Positions 15,691 to 25,582 are shown, counted from the stretch's first letter. The stretch is 64,000 bases of DNA from Pseudarthrobacter sp. AL07 (GCF_029960665.1 NZ_JASBRB010000001.1:62001-126000), one strand, 5' to 3'. Translations and numbers: made by a program. The notes: a model not told the origin generated them from the sequence alone.

Positions 15691-16527
15691 ATGAAGAAGA
15701 AACTTGCCATCCTCACCGCAGCTGTCGGACTATCTCTTGTCCTCACGAGCTGCGCGAACGACAATGCGGCACCCTCCGATTGCACGCCGAAGCACAATGT
15801 GACCACAGTCGAGACCGGCTACCTGACGGTTGCGGCCTATCAGTATCCTCCGTTCGCATACCCAGAGGGAGCTGGTGTCGGCGGAGCAGAAGGCGCGATT
15901 CTCACCGAGATCGCAGCGATGGAGTGCCTGAAGGTCAAAGCCATCCCCGGTGCGGGCGCAGCAATGATCCCGTCAATCACGTCCAATCGCGCCGACACCA
16001 CGGCGGGAAGCTGGTACCGTACCGCCGAACGAGCAAAGGTTGTGCTGCTTAGCGACCCCGTTTTCGCCGACCGGCTGATCATCGTTTCCCAGAAGGGCGT
16101 GGCCACGGTTCCCGACCTTAAAGGTCAAAAGGTGGGCTCCATTCTCGGGTTCCTGTGGAATGACGACCTCCAAACGTACCTCGGTGACAGTGTAAAGCTG
16201 TATGAAACCGCGCAGGCTATGTACGCCGACCTTGCAGCCGGCCGGATCGATGTCGTGATCGACACCTACCCGTCCGCGAAGTCGACCTTGGAGAAGACCC
16301 CGATCGACGGTTTGAAGTTTGAGGTGCCGCCCGCTGATCCCGCAATCCTCTCAACCGTGAAGCCGGGTCAAATCAACTTCCCCGTCAACCTTGACAACCC
16401 AGGCTTGGTCGCCGCCTTCAATGACGACGTCGCGGAGTTGAGGAAGAGCGGAAAGCTGGAGGAGATCCTCGTGTCCTTCGGATTCAAGCCCGACGCCGCG
16501 GAGCCGGGAGAACCCAACCTGCTCTAG
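15691..16527 (+). CDS. amino-acid ABC transporter substrate-binding lipoprotein
   Basis: A 278-residue family-3 solute-binding protein from the ATG at 15691. An upstream ATG at 15655 would put twelve hydrophilic residues before the signal peptide. MKKKLAILTAAVGLSLVLTS is followed by Cys, a lipobox (LTSC), so the mature protein is a lipoprotein. The ligand-binding body has YPPFAYPEG, AMIPSITSNRADT and ADLAAGRIDVVID segments typical of the fold. Its stop codon lies inside the 10-base outer inverted repeat of the IS remnant, so the true C-terminus may have been altered by that insertion. The ligand is not predictable beyond a polar amino acid or derivative. Confidence 0.88.
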   Translation: MKKKLAILTAAVGLSLVLTSCANDNAAPSDCTPKHNVTTVETGYLTVAAYQYPPFAYPEGAGVGGAEGAILTEIAAMECLKVKAIPGAGAAMIPSITSNRADTTAGSWYRTAERAKVVLLSDPVFADRLIIVSQKGVATVPDLKGQKVGSILGFLWNDDLQTYLGDSVKLYETAQAMYADLAAGRIDVVIDTYPSAKSTLEKTPIDGLKFEVPPADPAILSTVKPGQINFPVNLDNPGLVAAFNDDVAELRKSGKLEEILVSFGFKPDAAEPGEPNLL

Positions 16528-17353
16528 CCCCAATGCCGTTTACTTAGCTCTGGGTGTGTTGACGCGGGTTTTCCCGGCGGATGTGGTGGATCGGGTGATC
16601 TCGAACGGGTTTTCCGGTGAGCAGCGCAGCCGGTGCTTCCCTCGCGCTTGATGGTCTATTACGTGATGGCGTTGGCGTTGTTGTCCGCAGGCTCGTACGA
16701 GGAAGTGAGAGGTCCCTGCTCTCCGGGGTGGAATGGATCACGGGCCGGTTTCCGCCACTGGCAGCTCCCGACGAAGGCCGCGATTTTCAAGGCCCGGACC
16801 AGGCTCGGTTCGGCCGGCCCGGAACGGCCCCGGACCTCAAGAGCTCCTACCCGCAGGCGAGGGTCCTCGGTCTGGTCGAATGCGGCACACACGCGGTGAC
16901 CGGCGCCGTGGTCTCCGGTTCCTCCGCCAGCGGGCATGACCTGTATCCGGGCCTGTTCCACAGGCTGGAGGAGGACATGCTGGCGATGGCCGACCGCGGG
17001 TTCTTCTCGTACACGGTCTGGAAGGACGGAGCCGGAATCGGGGCGGCCCTGTTGTGGCGGGTCAGGGCCAATGCCGTGCTGCCCCTACTCGAGGAAGTCG
17101 AAAACGGTTCCTACCTTTCCGCGGTCTACCCGACCCCGAAGGCCCGGCGGAACAACACAGACCCCATCCGGGTCCGGGATCGGCCTTTTCCCCTAAACGC
17201 CTGGCCGAAGCCTTCACCGCCTTCTGCCAGGAAATCCTGAACGAACTACTACCCCCGCGCCGGCAACGCACCAACCCACGCGTCATCAAACGGAAGATGC
17301 CCAACTGGCCGCTGAAACCACTACCAAGAAAACCTAAGTAAACGGGCTAGAGC
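16521..17353 (+). mobile_element. decayed IS4-type insertion sequence with inverted ends
   Basis: The ends are inverted repeats. Outer GCTCTAGCCC (16521-16530) faces GGGCTAGAGC (17344-17353), and inner CCGTTTACTTAG (16536-16547) faces CTAAGTAAACGG (17334-17345). The two ends differ by a six- to seven-base insertion between these blocks on the left. The element fits exactly between the binding-protein stop and the methyltransferase stop. No target-site duplication is visible. At about 830 bp it is shorter than an intact IS4-type element, so it has internal deletions. Confidence 0.7.
16555..17339 (+). pseudogene. IS4-family transposase, multiply frameshifted (right copy)
   Basis: The pieces in order are VLTRVFPADVVDRVISNGFS then EQRSRCFPRA, a stop, MALALLSAGSYEEV in a second frame, LSGVEWITGRFPPLAAPDEG in a third, then the catalytic core SSYPQARVLGLVECGTHAVT and MLAMADRGFFSYTVW (with the second DDE aspartate) through NAVLPLLEEVENGSYLSAVY. 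The C-terminal tail LLPPRRQRTNPRVIKRKMPN follows in a further frame. These are the expected blocks of an IS4-family transposase, but at least three frame changes make it non-functional. Confidence 0.8.
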
Positions 17354-18226
17354 CTAGTTGGCCGGGAACGAGGTAAACGTTGCCTTGGTACCCAGCCGCT
17401 TGGCCATCACATCGATGGCCGGCTGGTTCTGGTCCACGCACACGAACCTCCGGTCAAGTTTGGCCGCCACGGCGCCAAGGGTCCCGGAACCGGCGAAGAA
17501 GTCCAGGCACCAGTCCCCGGGCCGGCTTGACGCCGACACCACACGGCGGATGAGGCCCTCGGGCTTCTGCGTGGGGTAGCCGGTCTTTTCCTTGCCCGTG
17601 GGGGAGACGATGGTGTGCCACCAGACGTCGGTGGGCAGTTTCCCGAGCTCCCGCTTCGCCGGGGTCACCAGGCCTGGGGCCATGTAGGGCTCGCGGTCCA
17701 CCTCTGCGTTGTCGAAGTGGTATTTCGCCGGGTTCTTAACGTACACGAGGATGTTGTCGTGCTTGGTGGGCCAGCGGTACTTGGCGCGGGCACCGTAGTC
17801 GTAGGCCCAAATGATCTCGTTGAGGAAGCACTCGCGGCCGAAGATGGCGTCCAGCATTACCTTCGCGTAGTGGACTTCCCGGTAGTCCAGGTGGAGGTAG
17901 AGCGTGCCGTCGTCTGCCAGCAGCCGCCAGGCTTCCACGAGCCGGGGTTCCAGGAACGACCAGTAGTCACTGAAGGCGTCATCGTAACGGTGCAGGGCGC
18001 CCTTGATGGTGTCGTAGGAACGCCCCTTGAAGCCCACGCGGTCGCCATCCCCGTCGGTGTTCAGCACCATCCGCGTTTCCTGGCGCTTCTGGACCCTGCC
18101 GGTGTTAAACGGCGGGTCAACGTATATCAAGGTGAAGGAGCCGTCCGGCAGCGAGGGGAGGAACTCCGCGTTGTCCGCGTGAACCACCAGGTTGCTGCCG
18201 TCCGGCGCCCAGACGGTGTCAGTCAT
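17354..18226 (-). CDS. orphan beta-class DNA methyltransferase (N4-cytosine or N6-adenine)
   Basis: A 290-residue enzyme. The catalytic motif IV DPPF is at residues 37-40. A target-recognition region follows, with TQKPEGLIRR (motif X-like) near 218 and then the AdoMet motif FFAGSGT at 243-249. This order (IV, TRD, X, I) defines the beta class, as in CcrM and many restriction-linked enzymes. No restriction endonuclease or specificity gene is nearby, so it acts alone here. It lies eight bases after the DEAD-box helicase on the same strand. The neighbouring IS remnant abuts its stop codon. Confidence 0.88.
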   Translation of the reverse strand: MTDTVWAPDGSNLVVHADNAEFLPSLPDGSFTLIYVDPPFNTGRVQKRQETRMVLNTDGDGDRVGFKGRSYDTIKGALHRYDDAFSDYWSFLEPRLVEAWRLLADDGTLYLHLDYREVHYAKVMLDAIFGRECFLNEIIWAYDYGARAKYRWPTKHDNILVYVKNPAKYHFDNAEVDREPYMAPGLVTPAKRELGKLPTDVWWHTIVSPTGKEKTGYPTQKPEGLIRRVVSASSRPGDWCLDFFAGSGTLGAVAAKLDRRFVCVDQNQPAIDVMAKRLGTKATFTSFPAN

Positions 18227-18234
18227 CGACGCTG

Positions 18235-19926
18235 TTATGCCTCGGTGCTGCGCTGCTGCGGGCCGTTGTTGGCGCCAGCCACTACTTCGCCGTTGCGGCG
18301 CCGGGTGCGGGTCCGGCTGCGGCGGGCACGAGGGTCCACTTCGGCGTCGGCTGGAGCCGCAGCGGCCGGTTCCGGGGCGGGGCTGGTGCCGGCCGTCGCC
18401 GCATCAGAGGTACGACGACGGCGGTCACCGGAGCGTCCGCCGGGCTCGCCGGTGCGGCGGCTGCTGTCGCGACCACCGGTGCGGCCGGCATCGCGGTTGC
18501 TGTCGCGTCCGCCATCGCGGCCACCGCTGGGGCGGGTGTTCTTCTTGCCGGTCTCTCCCAGGTCCTCGAGGACCTCGGCGTCGACGCCGGCCAGCACGCG
18601 CTTGTTGCGGGGCAGGCGGCCCTTGGTGCCCTGCGGAATGTCCAGCTCTTCGAAGAGGTGCGGTGAGGACGAGTACGTTTCCACCGGCTCCGGGACGCTG
18701 AGTCCCAGGGCCTTGTTGATCAGGCCCCACCGCGGCATGTCGTCCCAGTCAACGAAGGTCACGGCAGTGCCCTTGTTTCCGGCGCGGCCGGTGCGGCCCA
18801 CACGGTGCAGGTAGATCTTTTCGTCTTCAACGCACTGGTAGTTGATGACGTGCGTAACGTCGTCGACGTCGATGCCGCGGGCGGCGACGTCGGTGGCCAC
18901 CAGGACGTCCACCTTGTTGTTGCGGAAGGCGCGGAGGGCCTGCTCGCGGGCGCCCTGGCCCAGGTCGCCGTGGATGGCGGCGGCGGCGAAGCCGCGGTCC
19001 ACCAGCTCCTCGGCAACCTTCGCGGCGGTGCGTTTGGTTTTGGTGAAGATGATGGTGCGGCCGCGGCCGCGGGCCTGCAGGATGCGGGCCACAACTTCGA
19101 TCTTGTCCATGCTGTGGGCACGGTAGATGAGCTGGCGGATGTCGCGCTTGGTCAGGCCTTCGTCGTCCGGATCAGCGGCCCGGATGTGCGTGGGCTGCGT
19201 CATGTACCGGCGGGCCATGGCGATGACCGGGCCGGGCATGGTGGCGGAGAACAGCAGCGTTTGCCGAACCGCGGGGGTACCGGCGATCAGCGTTTCCACG
19301 TCCGGGAGGAAGCCGAGGTCCAGCATTTCGTCGGCCTCGTCAAGGATGACCATCTTGACGTTTTTCAGGACTAGGTGCTTCTGCTTGTAAAGGTCAATGA
19401 GGCGGCCGGGAGTACCGACGACCACTTCGACGCCGCTCTGCAGGGCCTCCACCTGGGGCTCGTAGGCACGGCCGCCGTAGATGGTGGTAATGCGGGCGTT
19501 GCGCTTGCGGGAGGCGTTCTGGAGATCGTTGGCCACCTGGACGGCCAGTTCTCGGGTGGGCACGATGACCAGGGCCTGCGGTGCGCCGGGAACTGCGAGC
19601 TTGTCATAGCCGGCGTCGTCCGGACCCACAACGCGCTGCAGGGCGGGGATGCCGAATCCGAGGGTCTTGCCGGTGCCGGTCTTGGCCTGACCGATGATGT
19701 CGTGGCCCGAAAGCGCCACCGGCAGGGTCATGGCCTGGATGGGGAAGGGGTGGGTGATCCCGGCGTCGGCCAAGGATTCCACGATGTCGGCGCGGACGTT
19801 GTAGTCAGCGAAGGATTTCTCCTCGATCTCGTGCGGCTTCTCGTCCGAGATGATGGTTTCTTCGGGTTCGATCGTCTCGATGCCGGAGTCGTCAGTCAGG
19901 ATCTGATGGGTATGCAATTCACTCAC
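18235..19926 (-). CDS. DEAD-box RNA helicase
   Basis: A 563-residue protein with all core motifs in order: Q motif near residues 38-62 (FADYNVRADIVESLADAGIT), I (AKTGTGKT), Ia (PTRELAVQV), II (DEADEM), III (SATMPG) and VI (HRVGRTGRAG). A C-terminal tail of about 120 residues is rich in Arg, Gly, Asp and Ser (RDGGRDSNRDAGRTGGRDSS), like RNA-binding tails of RhlE/DeaD-type helicases that unwind RNA during ribosome assembly or at low temperature. The GTG start at 19926 has AAGGA upstream. Proteins of this length and tail are the usual Micrococcales form. Confidence 0.93.
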   Translation of the reverse strand: MSELHTHQILTDDSGIETIEPEETIISDEKPHEIEEKSFADYNVRADIVESLADAGITHPFPIQAMTLPVALSGHDIIGQAKTGTGKTLGFGIPALQRVVGPDDAGYDKLAVPGAPQALVIVPTRELAVQVANDLQNASRKRNARITTIYGGRAYEPQVEALQSGVEVVVGTPGRLIDLYKQKHLVLKNVKMVILDEADEMLDLGFLPDVETLIAGTPAVRQTLLFSATMPGPVIAMARRYMTQPTHIRAADPDDEGLTKRDIRQLIYRAHSMDKIEVVARILQARGRGRTIIFTKTKRTAAKVAEELVDRGFAAAAIHGDLGQGAREQALRAFRNNKVDVLVATDVAARGIDVDDVTHVINYQCVEDEKIYLHRVGRTGRAGNKGTAVTFVDWDDMPRWGLINKALGLSVPEPVETYSSSPHLFEELDIPQGTKGRLPRNKRVLAGVDAEVLEDLGETGKKNTRPSGGRDGGRDSNRDAGRTGGRDSSRRTGEPGGRSGDRRRRTSDAATAGTSPAPEPAAAAPADAEVDPRARRSRTRTRRRNGEVVAGANNGPQQRSTEA

Positions 19927-20218
19927 AGGGGAGTTTCCTTATTCATTTGGGCATTGGCGCTGCCTGCTCAACGGGCCGGCCAACGTGGCCGTTCCGGAGC
20001 ACGCTCTGGCGCGCAAGCAAATCCAGTGGAAGCCGATCGCGGGCTATCAAAATGCTGGCACTGGTGACCAACGGGTGCATCTCAAGATCGCGTAGGGGCG
20101 GGCTTGTTGAATTCAAAATCAAGGAAATCAACGACCGGGCATCCATATCTACTTCTTCAGTCTAACCGTACGGACCGGGAATCCCGGCTTTGGGCCGATC
20201 ACGCCGGGCACTGATGGT
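19927..20218. other. 292-base leader / intergenic region upstream of the DEAD-box helicase
   Basis: The long gap between two minus-strand genes is likely to hold the helicase promoter and 5' leader. A 67-codon minus-strand reading frame (19943-20146) ends 16 bases before the helicase GTG. It resembles no family I know and is counted as chance or, at best, a leader ORF. Long leaders are common ahead of cold-regulated helicase genes, but no structured motif was recognised. Confidence 0.4.
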
Positions 20219-21739
20219 TCAGGCCAGCAGCTCAAAGTGGACCTCGCGCGCGGCAATATCGGAGGAGATCAGGCGGACACGCACCTTTGTGCCCGATTGC
20301 AGGTCGCCGGCGCAGCGTGCCGTCACGGCGGGTTCGGCGATCTGGATGATCCCCGAGGGGCCGTTCCCGTTTTTCGCGGCGCCGTTTTTCGCAGCACCGT
20401 TCCTGGCTCCGTTGCCGTTTTTCCCGTTACCGTTTCCGTTGTCCTTTTGTGGCTTGGAGCCGGAAATAACGATCGCTTCGAATTCCTGGCCCACATGGTT
20501 GACCAGGAGCGCGGCTTCCACCGTGTCCAGCGCCATGCGCTCCATCCGCGATGCCAACTGGTCGGATCCGGCCATGATCTCCGGCAGGGACGGCAGGGCT
20601 TCCCGCGCCCAGTCCGGTACCGGCTTGCCGTTGCTCAAGGCTTCGCAGATTACCAGGACAAAGCGGTCGATAAGGCGCCGGAGCGGTGCTGTGGTGTGGG
20701 CATAGGCGGCGCCGATGGCGGACTGGACGGCGTCGTCCGGGACGGTGCCGTCAAACGCCGTGTAGCTGGCGCCGCGGAACAGCATGCCGGCGGAGTGCAG
20801 GATGGACAGTTGCCGGGGCACTGTCGGATCAAGGCTGCGGAGGTATTCGCCGTAGCTGATTTTGCCGTCCCACGGCTTGCCCAAGGCCTCGGTCTGGAGG
20901 CGGAAGTGGCGCAGGGAGCGCTCGTCCGGCGCGGGCATGGTGCGCAGGATGCCAACTTTTCCCGCCAACATGAGGTTCGCCGCCGACATTCCGGTCATCA
21001 GGGAAATCTGGGCGTTCCAGTCCTCCACCGGAAGCTGCGGTGCCGCGGCAATCCGGTAGCCGCCGTCGGGCAGTTGCACGATTTCCTGCTCGGGCATGTT
21101 CAGGCTGGCGCCGCCACGCTGCCGCTCCAGTTCAACCCTTTTGAGCCCCACTTCCTTCAGGAGCTGCAGCACGGGACCGGGCGTCCCGGCGTCGAGTTCG
21201 GCCTGGACTCCCTTGTAGCTCAGCTTGGCCCTGCTGCGGATGGTGGCCCTGCGGACACTCACCGTGGAGACCTGTGCGGTGTCGTCCAGCCCGAACTCCC
21301 ACACGTAGGCGGAACAAAGCTGCCCGGCCAGGAGGCTGCCGGCTCCTTCGCTGATGACCTCCGGGTGCAGCGGGATCCGGCCGTCCGGGGCGTAGAAGGT
21401 TTGGCCGCGGCGCCGGGTCTCTGCATCCAGCACGCCGCCGGGGCGGACAAAGGACGGCACGTCAGCGATGGCATAAAGCACGCGGTAGCCAGCGTCCGCG
21501 CGCTCGATGAACAGCGCCTGGTCCAGGTCAGTGGAGGACGCCGGATCGATGGTGAGGAAGTCCACCTCTGTCAGGTCAGCGCCCGGCAACTCGTGTGCGG
21601 CCACCGCCGCTTCCGCGTCCCGGACCGCCTCCGCCGGGTAGGTTCCGGGAAGTTCCAGCTCGGTCCGCAGGGCGCTCAGTGCCGCCGCGAGCTCGTTGGT
21701 CTGCTCGTGGACATTGGGGGCCAACCGATGATGTGACAC
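20219..21739 (-). CDS. RNB-domain 3'-5' exoribonuclease (RNase II family)
   Basis: A 506-residue protein from the GTG at 21739, where SHHRLAPNVHEQTNELAAAL begins as in relatives. The open frame extends about 95 codons further upstream, but that part is antisense to thiE and not conserved. The catalytic block TIDPASSTDLDQALFI near residues 82-97 carries the RNB metal-binding aspartates. The C-terminus holds a small S1/OB-like end after a low-complexity insert rich in Asn and Gly (GNGNGKNGNGARNGAAKNGA). It lacks the N-terminal cold-shock domains of E. coli RNase II, as usual for the short actinobacterial type. Confidence 0.88.
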   Translation of the reverse strand: MSHHRLAPNVHEQTNELAAALSALRTELELPGTYPAEAVRDAEAAVAAHELPGADLTEVDFLTIDPASSTDLDQALFIERADAGYRVLYAIADVPSFVRPGGVLDAETRRRGQTFYAPDGRIPLHPEVISEGAGSLLAGQLCSAYVWEFGLDDTAQVSTVSVRRATIRSRAKLSYKGVQAELDAGTPGPVLQLLKEVGLKRVELERQRGGASLNMPEQEIVQLPDGGYRIAAAPQLPVEDWNAQISLMTGMSAANLMLAGKVGILRTMPAPDERSLRHFRLQTEALGKPWDGKISYGEYLRSLDPTVPRQLSILHSAGMLFRGASYTAFDGTVPDDAVQSAIGAAYAHTTAPLRRLIDRFVLVICEALSNGKPVPDWAREALPSLPEIMAGSDQLASRMERMALDTVEAALLVNHVGQEFEAIVISGSKPQKDNGNGNGKNGNGARNGAAKNGAAKNGNGPSGIIQIAEPAVTARCAGDLQSGTKVRVRLISSDIAAREVHFELLA

Positions 21740-21803
21740 GAAAATCAGGTTAGCCCGATTTGCATGGATCGTGCACGCCCACGGTCCGCCACGCGGGGAA
21801 TTG

Positions 21804-22580
21804 TCAGGATGCGCCTGCGTCCAGGGCCGCCACGAGTGCTGCAGCCGCCGCTGCGGGATCGGGGGCCTCGGTGATGGCACGCACCACCACAATCCTGCCG
21901 GCACCGGCCTCCACCACCTGCTCCACGTTGCCAAGATCGATGCCTCCGATGGCAAACCAGGGCAAGGTGGCCTGGGCGCCGCCGGCAGCGCGGACTGCTT
22001 CGGCAGCGTACCGCACCAGCTCAAGGCCGACGCCGGCCCGGCCGGGCTTGGTGGGAGTGGCCCAGACCGGTCCGACGCAGAAGTAGTCCAGGCCGCGTTC
22101 GGACGTCAGCCCGCCGGACAGCCGGATGGCGCCTTCGATCTGTTCGGCGGTGTGCGTGGACAGCCCGACCGCTGCGGGGGCCCCAAGCAGGGCCCGGGCG
22201 GAAGCGACCGGCAGGTCTTTTTGCCCGATGTGGAAGACGGGGGCGCCGGACAACATAGCGACATCTGCACGGTCATTGACGGCCCATAACTTTCCGTGGC
22301 GTTCGGCCGCGGCCTGAAGCACGGCCAGCAGCTCCAGCTCCTCCGCCGCCTCGATCGCCTTGTCGCGGAGCTGGATGATGTCGACGCCGCCGGCAAAAGC
22401 CGCGTCCACAAACTCGCCAAAGTCGCCGCGGTCACGGCGTGAGTCGGTGCAGAGGTACAGCCGGGCGCTGTGCGGGAGGCCCGGGCCTATGCCGCCGGTG
22501 GGGTCTGTTGAGATCAAGGATTCGGGGGTGGAAGAGCTGGCTGAGGGTGTGCCTGCAGCGGCGACGGATTGCGAGTTCAT
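21804..22580 (-). CDS. thiE: thiamine phosphate synthase
   Basis: A 258-residue TIM-barrel enzyme that joins HMP-PP to thiazole phosphate. Diagnostic segments are IIQLRDKA (substrate phosphate), [36 protein letters not shown] and FAIGGID. The first 35 residues are an unconserved Ser/Thr-rich extension, so a shorter in-frame start is possible. It is divergent from the riboswitch-controlled thiO-thiS-thiG operon with only about 30 bases between its start and the aptamer. Confidence 0.94.
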   Translation of the reverse strand: MNSQSVAAAGTPSASSSTPESLISTDPTGGIGPGLPHSARLYLCTDSRRDRGDFGEFVDAAFAGGVDIIQLRDKAIEAAEELELLAVLQAAAERHGKLWAVNDRADVAMLSGAPVFHIGQKDLPVASARALLGAPAAVGLSTHTAEQIEGAIRLSGGLTSERGLDYFCVGPVWATPTKPGRAGVGLELVRYAAEAVRAAGGAQATLPWFAIGGIDLGNVEQVVEAGAGRIVVVRAITEAPDPAAAAAALVAALDAGAS

Positions 22581-22597
22581 GGAAACCAGCCTAATTC
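22569..22597 (+). promoter_or_regulatory. candidate promoter of the thiO operon
   Basis: TTGCGA (22569-22574) and TAATTC (22592-22597) are separated by 17 bases and lie just upstream of the TPP aptamer, giving a transcript start near 22604. The site overlaps the first codons of the divergent thiE gene. Confidence 0.35.
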
Positions 22598-22611
22598 CCC
22601 TAAACTGGGAG

Positions 22612-22717
22612 GGTACTGCGGGAGCCCGTTGCAGCCGTCACAAAGCGGCCGGGCTGAGAGGGCGTCAGAGCCGACCGCTTGACCTGATCCGGCTAGTACC
22701 GGCGTAGGGAAGGAACC
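22612..22717 (+). promoter_or_regulatory. TPP riboswitch (THI element)
   Basis: The conserved aptamer parts occur in order: GCGGGAGCCCG, which pairs through AGCCCG/CGGGCT with CGGGCTGAGAGGG, then GACCTGATCCGGCTAGTACC and GGCGTAGGGAAGG. The helix GCCG/CGGC fills the variable arm. The ribosome-binding purines GGGAAGGA directly precede the thiO ATG at 22720 and form the aptamer's 3' strand. Thiamine pyrophosphate binding should therefore block translation initiation, as in other actinobacteria. Confidence 0.95.
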
Positions 22718-22719
22718 AT

Positions 22720-24071
22720 ATGCCCCCCGCAATAAGCAGCCCGCCTGAGACTGCATCATTCCGACCGGACTCCGTGCTGCACGCCGACGTGGCGGTCATC
22801 GGCGGTGGAGTCATCGGCCACGCCATAGCCTGGGAGGCCCGGCGATCCGGCCGTTCCGTTGCGCTGATCGATGACGCGCCCGGGAGGGGCGCCAGCTGGG
22901 CAGCCGCCGGCATGCTGGCACCTGTAAGCGAACTCCACTATCAGGAGGAAGACCTCCTGGAGCTGATGCTTGCATCCTCCGGCCTGTGGCCCGGTTTCGC
23001 GGCAGACCTCGCCCTGGCAGGGGCTGGCGAGACCGGATACCTGACGACGCCGACCCTCGCCATCGGCGCGGACGCCGCGGACCGCAGGGCGCTGATGGAC
23101 CTCCGGGCCGTACAGCAGGCCAGCGGCCTGGTAGTGGAACCCCTGACTGTCCGTGAGGCCAGGTCCAGGGAATCCCTGCTCAGCCCGGCCATCTCCTGTG
23201 CCCTGGACATCCCCGCAGACCACCAGGTGGATCCACGGAAGCTGGTGGCGTGCCTCCAGGAAGTCCTGGCCCTCCACGAACCGGGAGCCGAAACCGCCGT
23301 GGCCGGTGCCCGCGGGGGATTCGCCGTTGACCAGCGGGCCGCTGCCGTTCTTTGGGAGGACGGACGCATCAGCGGCGTGGCGCTCGCCGACGGCCGAACT
23401 GTCCACGCCGGGGAGACGATTGTGGCCAACGGATTGGCGGCGGGGTCGCTGGAAGGCCTGCCTGCTGGGCTGCACCTGCCCCTGCGACCCGTCTACGGTG
23501 ACATCCTGCGCCTTGGTGTTCCGGAGCACCTGCGTCCGCTCCTCACCTCGACAGTCCGCGGAATGGTCCATGGTGTGCCGGTCTACATCGTTCCCAGAGG
23601 GGACGGCACGGTGGTGATCGGGGCGACGCAACGGGAGGACGCGCTCGCCGCAACAGGCGATGGTGCTGTCTCTGCCGGCGGCGTCTACCAGCTGCTGCGT
23701 GACGCCCAGGTCCTGGTGCCGGCCGTCTCGGAGCTTGAACTCCTGGAATGCACGGCACGGGCAAGGCCGGCGACCCCGGACAACGCGCCGCTCCTGGGCC
23801 GCGTACCGGTTTCCGCACCAGGAACGGGAAACCAGGAGAGCATGGAGAACATTGCCGGGCTGATTGTTGCCACCGGGTTCTTCCGTCACGGAGTGCTCCT
23901 TGCTCCGGCGGCGGCAGGGATCTGCCGGGACTTGCTCGACGGCCGGACGGATCCTCGTTGGGGGGCGCTCAACCCGGCCCGCTTTTCAAGACAGCACCGT
24001 ACAACCGGCACACAGCCCCCACCCAAGGACATCAGCAACATGAAGGACCTCGACCCTCAGAAGGAATCAGC

Positions 24072-24075
<4 letters not shown>
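22720..24075 (+). CDS. thiO: glycine oxidase ThiO
   Basis: A 451-residue FAD-dependent DAO-family enzyme that makes the glycine imine used for the thiazole ring. The dinucleotide motif GGGVIGHAIAWE is at residues 28-39, followed by GASWAAAGMLAP. Near the end come ARPATPDNAPLLG and ATGFFRHGVLLAP, the active-site arginine and FAD-binding tail of this family. It is longer than the usual 370-400 residues because of a C-terminal extension of about 40 that overlaps thiS by four bases. Expression is controlled by the upstream TPP riboswitch. Confidence 0.94.
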
Positions 24076-25128
<1,053 letters not shown>

Positions 25129-25201
25129 GCCGTTTCCTCCAGGCCGGGCTCCGTCGACCAAACGCCGCGGCGGGCTCACCGGACGAGCCAAGGAGGCCGC
25201 T

Positions 25202-25528
25202 ATGGCTGGCAAACACGACACACTCACACGCGAGCAGGTCGAGGCCGTCCTCGCCGCGCTGCCTGACTGGCAGTACCGGCAGGGCGGGCTCGTTGCTGTC
25301 TATAAGACGCCGACGGCGGCCGCCGCACTCGAGCTGATTGCCGCCGTCGGACGCCTGGCCGAAGAGCAGAACCACCACCCGGACCTTGACTGGCGCTACA
25401 ACAAGGTCCATCTCCGCTATACGTCCCACGACGCCGGCGGCGAGGCCACTGAGCGGGATGCCACTGCTGCGGCGGCCGTGAGTGCTGCTGCCGCCCGGCT
25501 CGGTGCTATTGCCCAGCCGGTGGCTTAA
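25202..25528 (+). CDS. 4a-hydroxytetrahydrobiopterin dehydratase (pterin-4a-carbinolamine dehydratase-like)
   Basis: A 108-residue protein with the PCD signature EEQNHHPDLDWRYNKVHLRY, including the catalytic HHP, at about residues 57-76. AAGGAGG six bases before the ATG at 25202 is a strong ribosome-binding site. In bacteria lacking phenylalanine hydroxylase such proteins are linked to pterin or molybdenum-cofactor chemistry. No partner gene lies in this window apart from moeB about 1.5 kb away. It is the last gene of the rightward group before a strong hairpin. Confidence 0.9.
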   Translation: MAGKHDTLTREQVEAVLAALPDWQYRQGGLVAVYKTPTAAAALELIAAVGRLAEEQNHHPDLDWRYNKVHLRYTSHDAGGEATERDATAAAAVSAAAARLGAIAQPVA

Positions 25529-25570
25529 AGGACGGTGACCACCACCCTGCTGGGTGGTGGTCACCGTCCT
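25529..25570. terminator. bidirectional terminator between PCD and membrane-protein genes
   Basis: A perfect 19-base-pair stem (25529-25547 with 25552-25570) closed by the tetraloop TGCT. It sits between two convergent genes (stops at 25528 and 25583) and can serve both. It starts only one base after the PCD stop codon. Confidence 0.92.
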
Positions 25571-25582
25571 ATAAGAAATTGC

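Noticed and set aside
19943..20146. 67-codon minus-strand ORF ahead of the DEAD-box helicase
   Set aside because: No family resemblance and no strong ribosome-binding site; kept only as a remark on the leader region.
22756..23889. Minus-strand ORF of 377 codons over thiO
   Set aside because: Shadow of the thiO gene, which has a riboswitch and full domain match.
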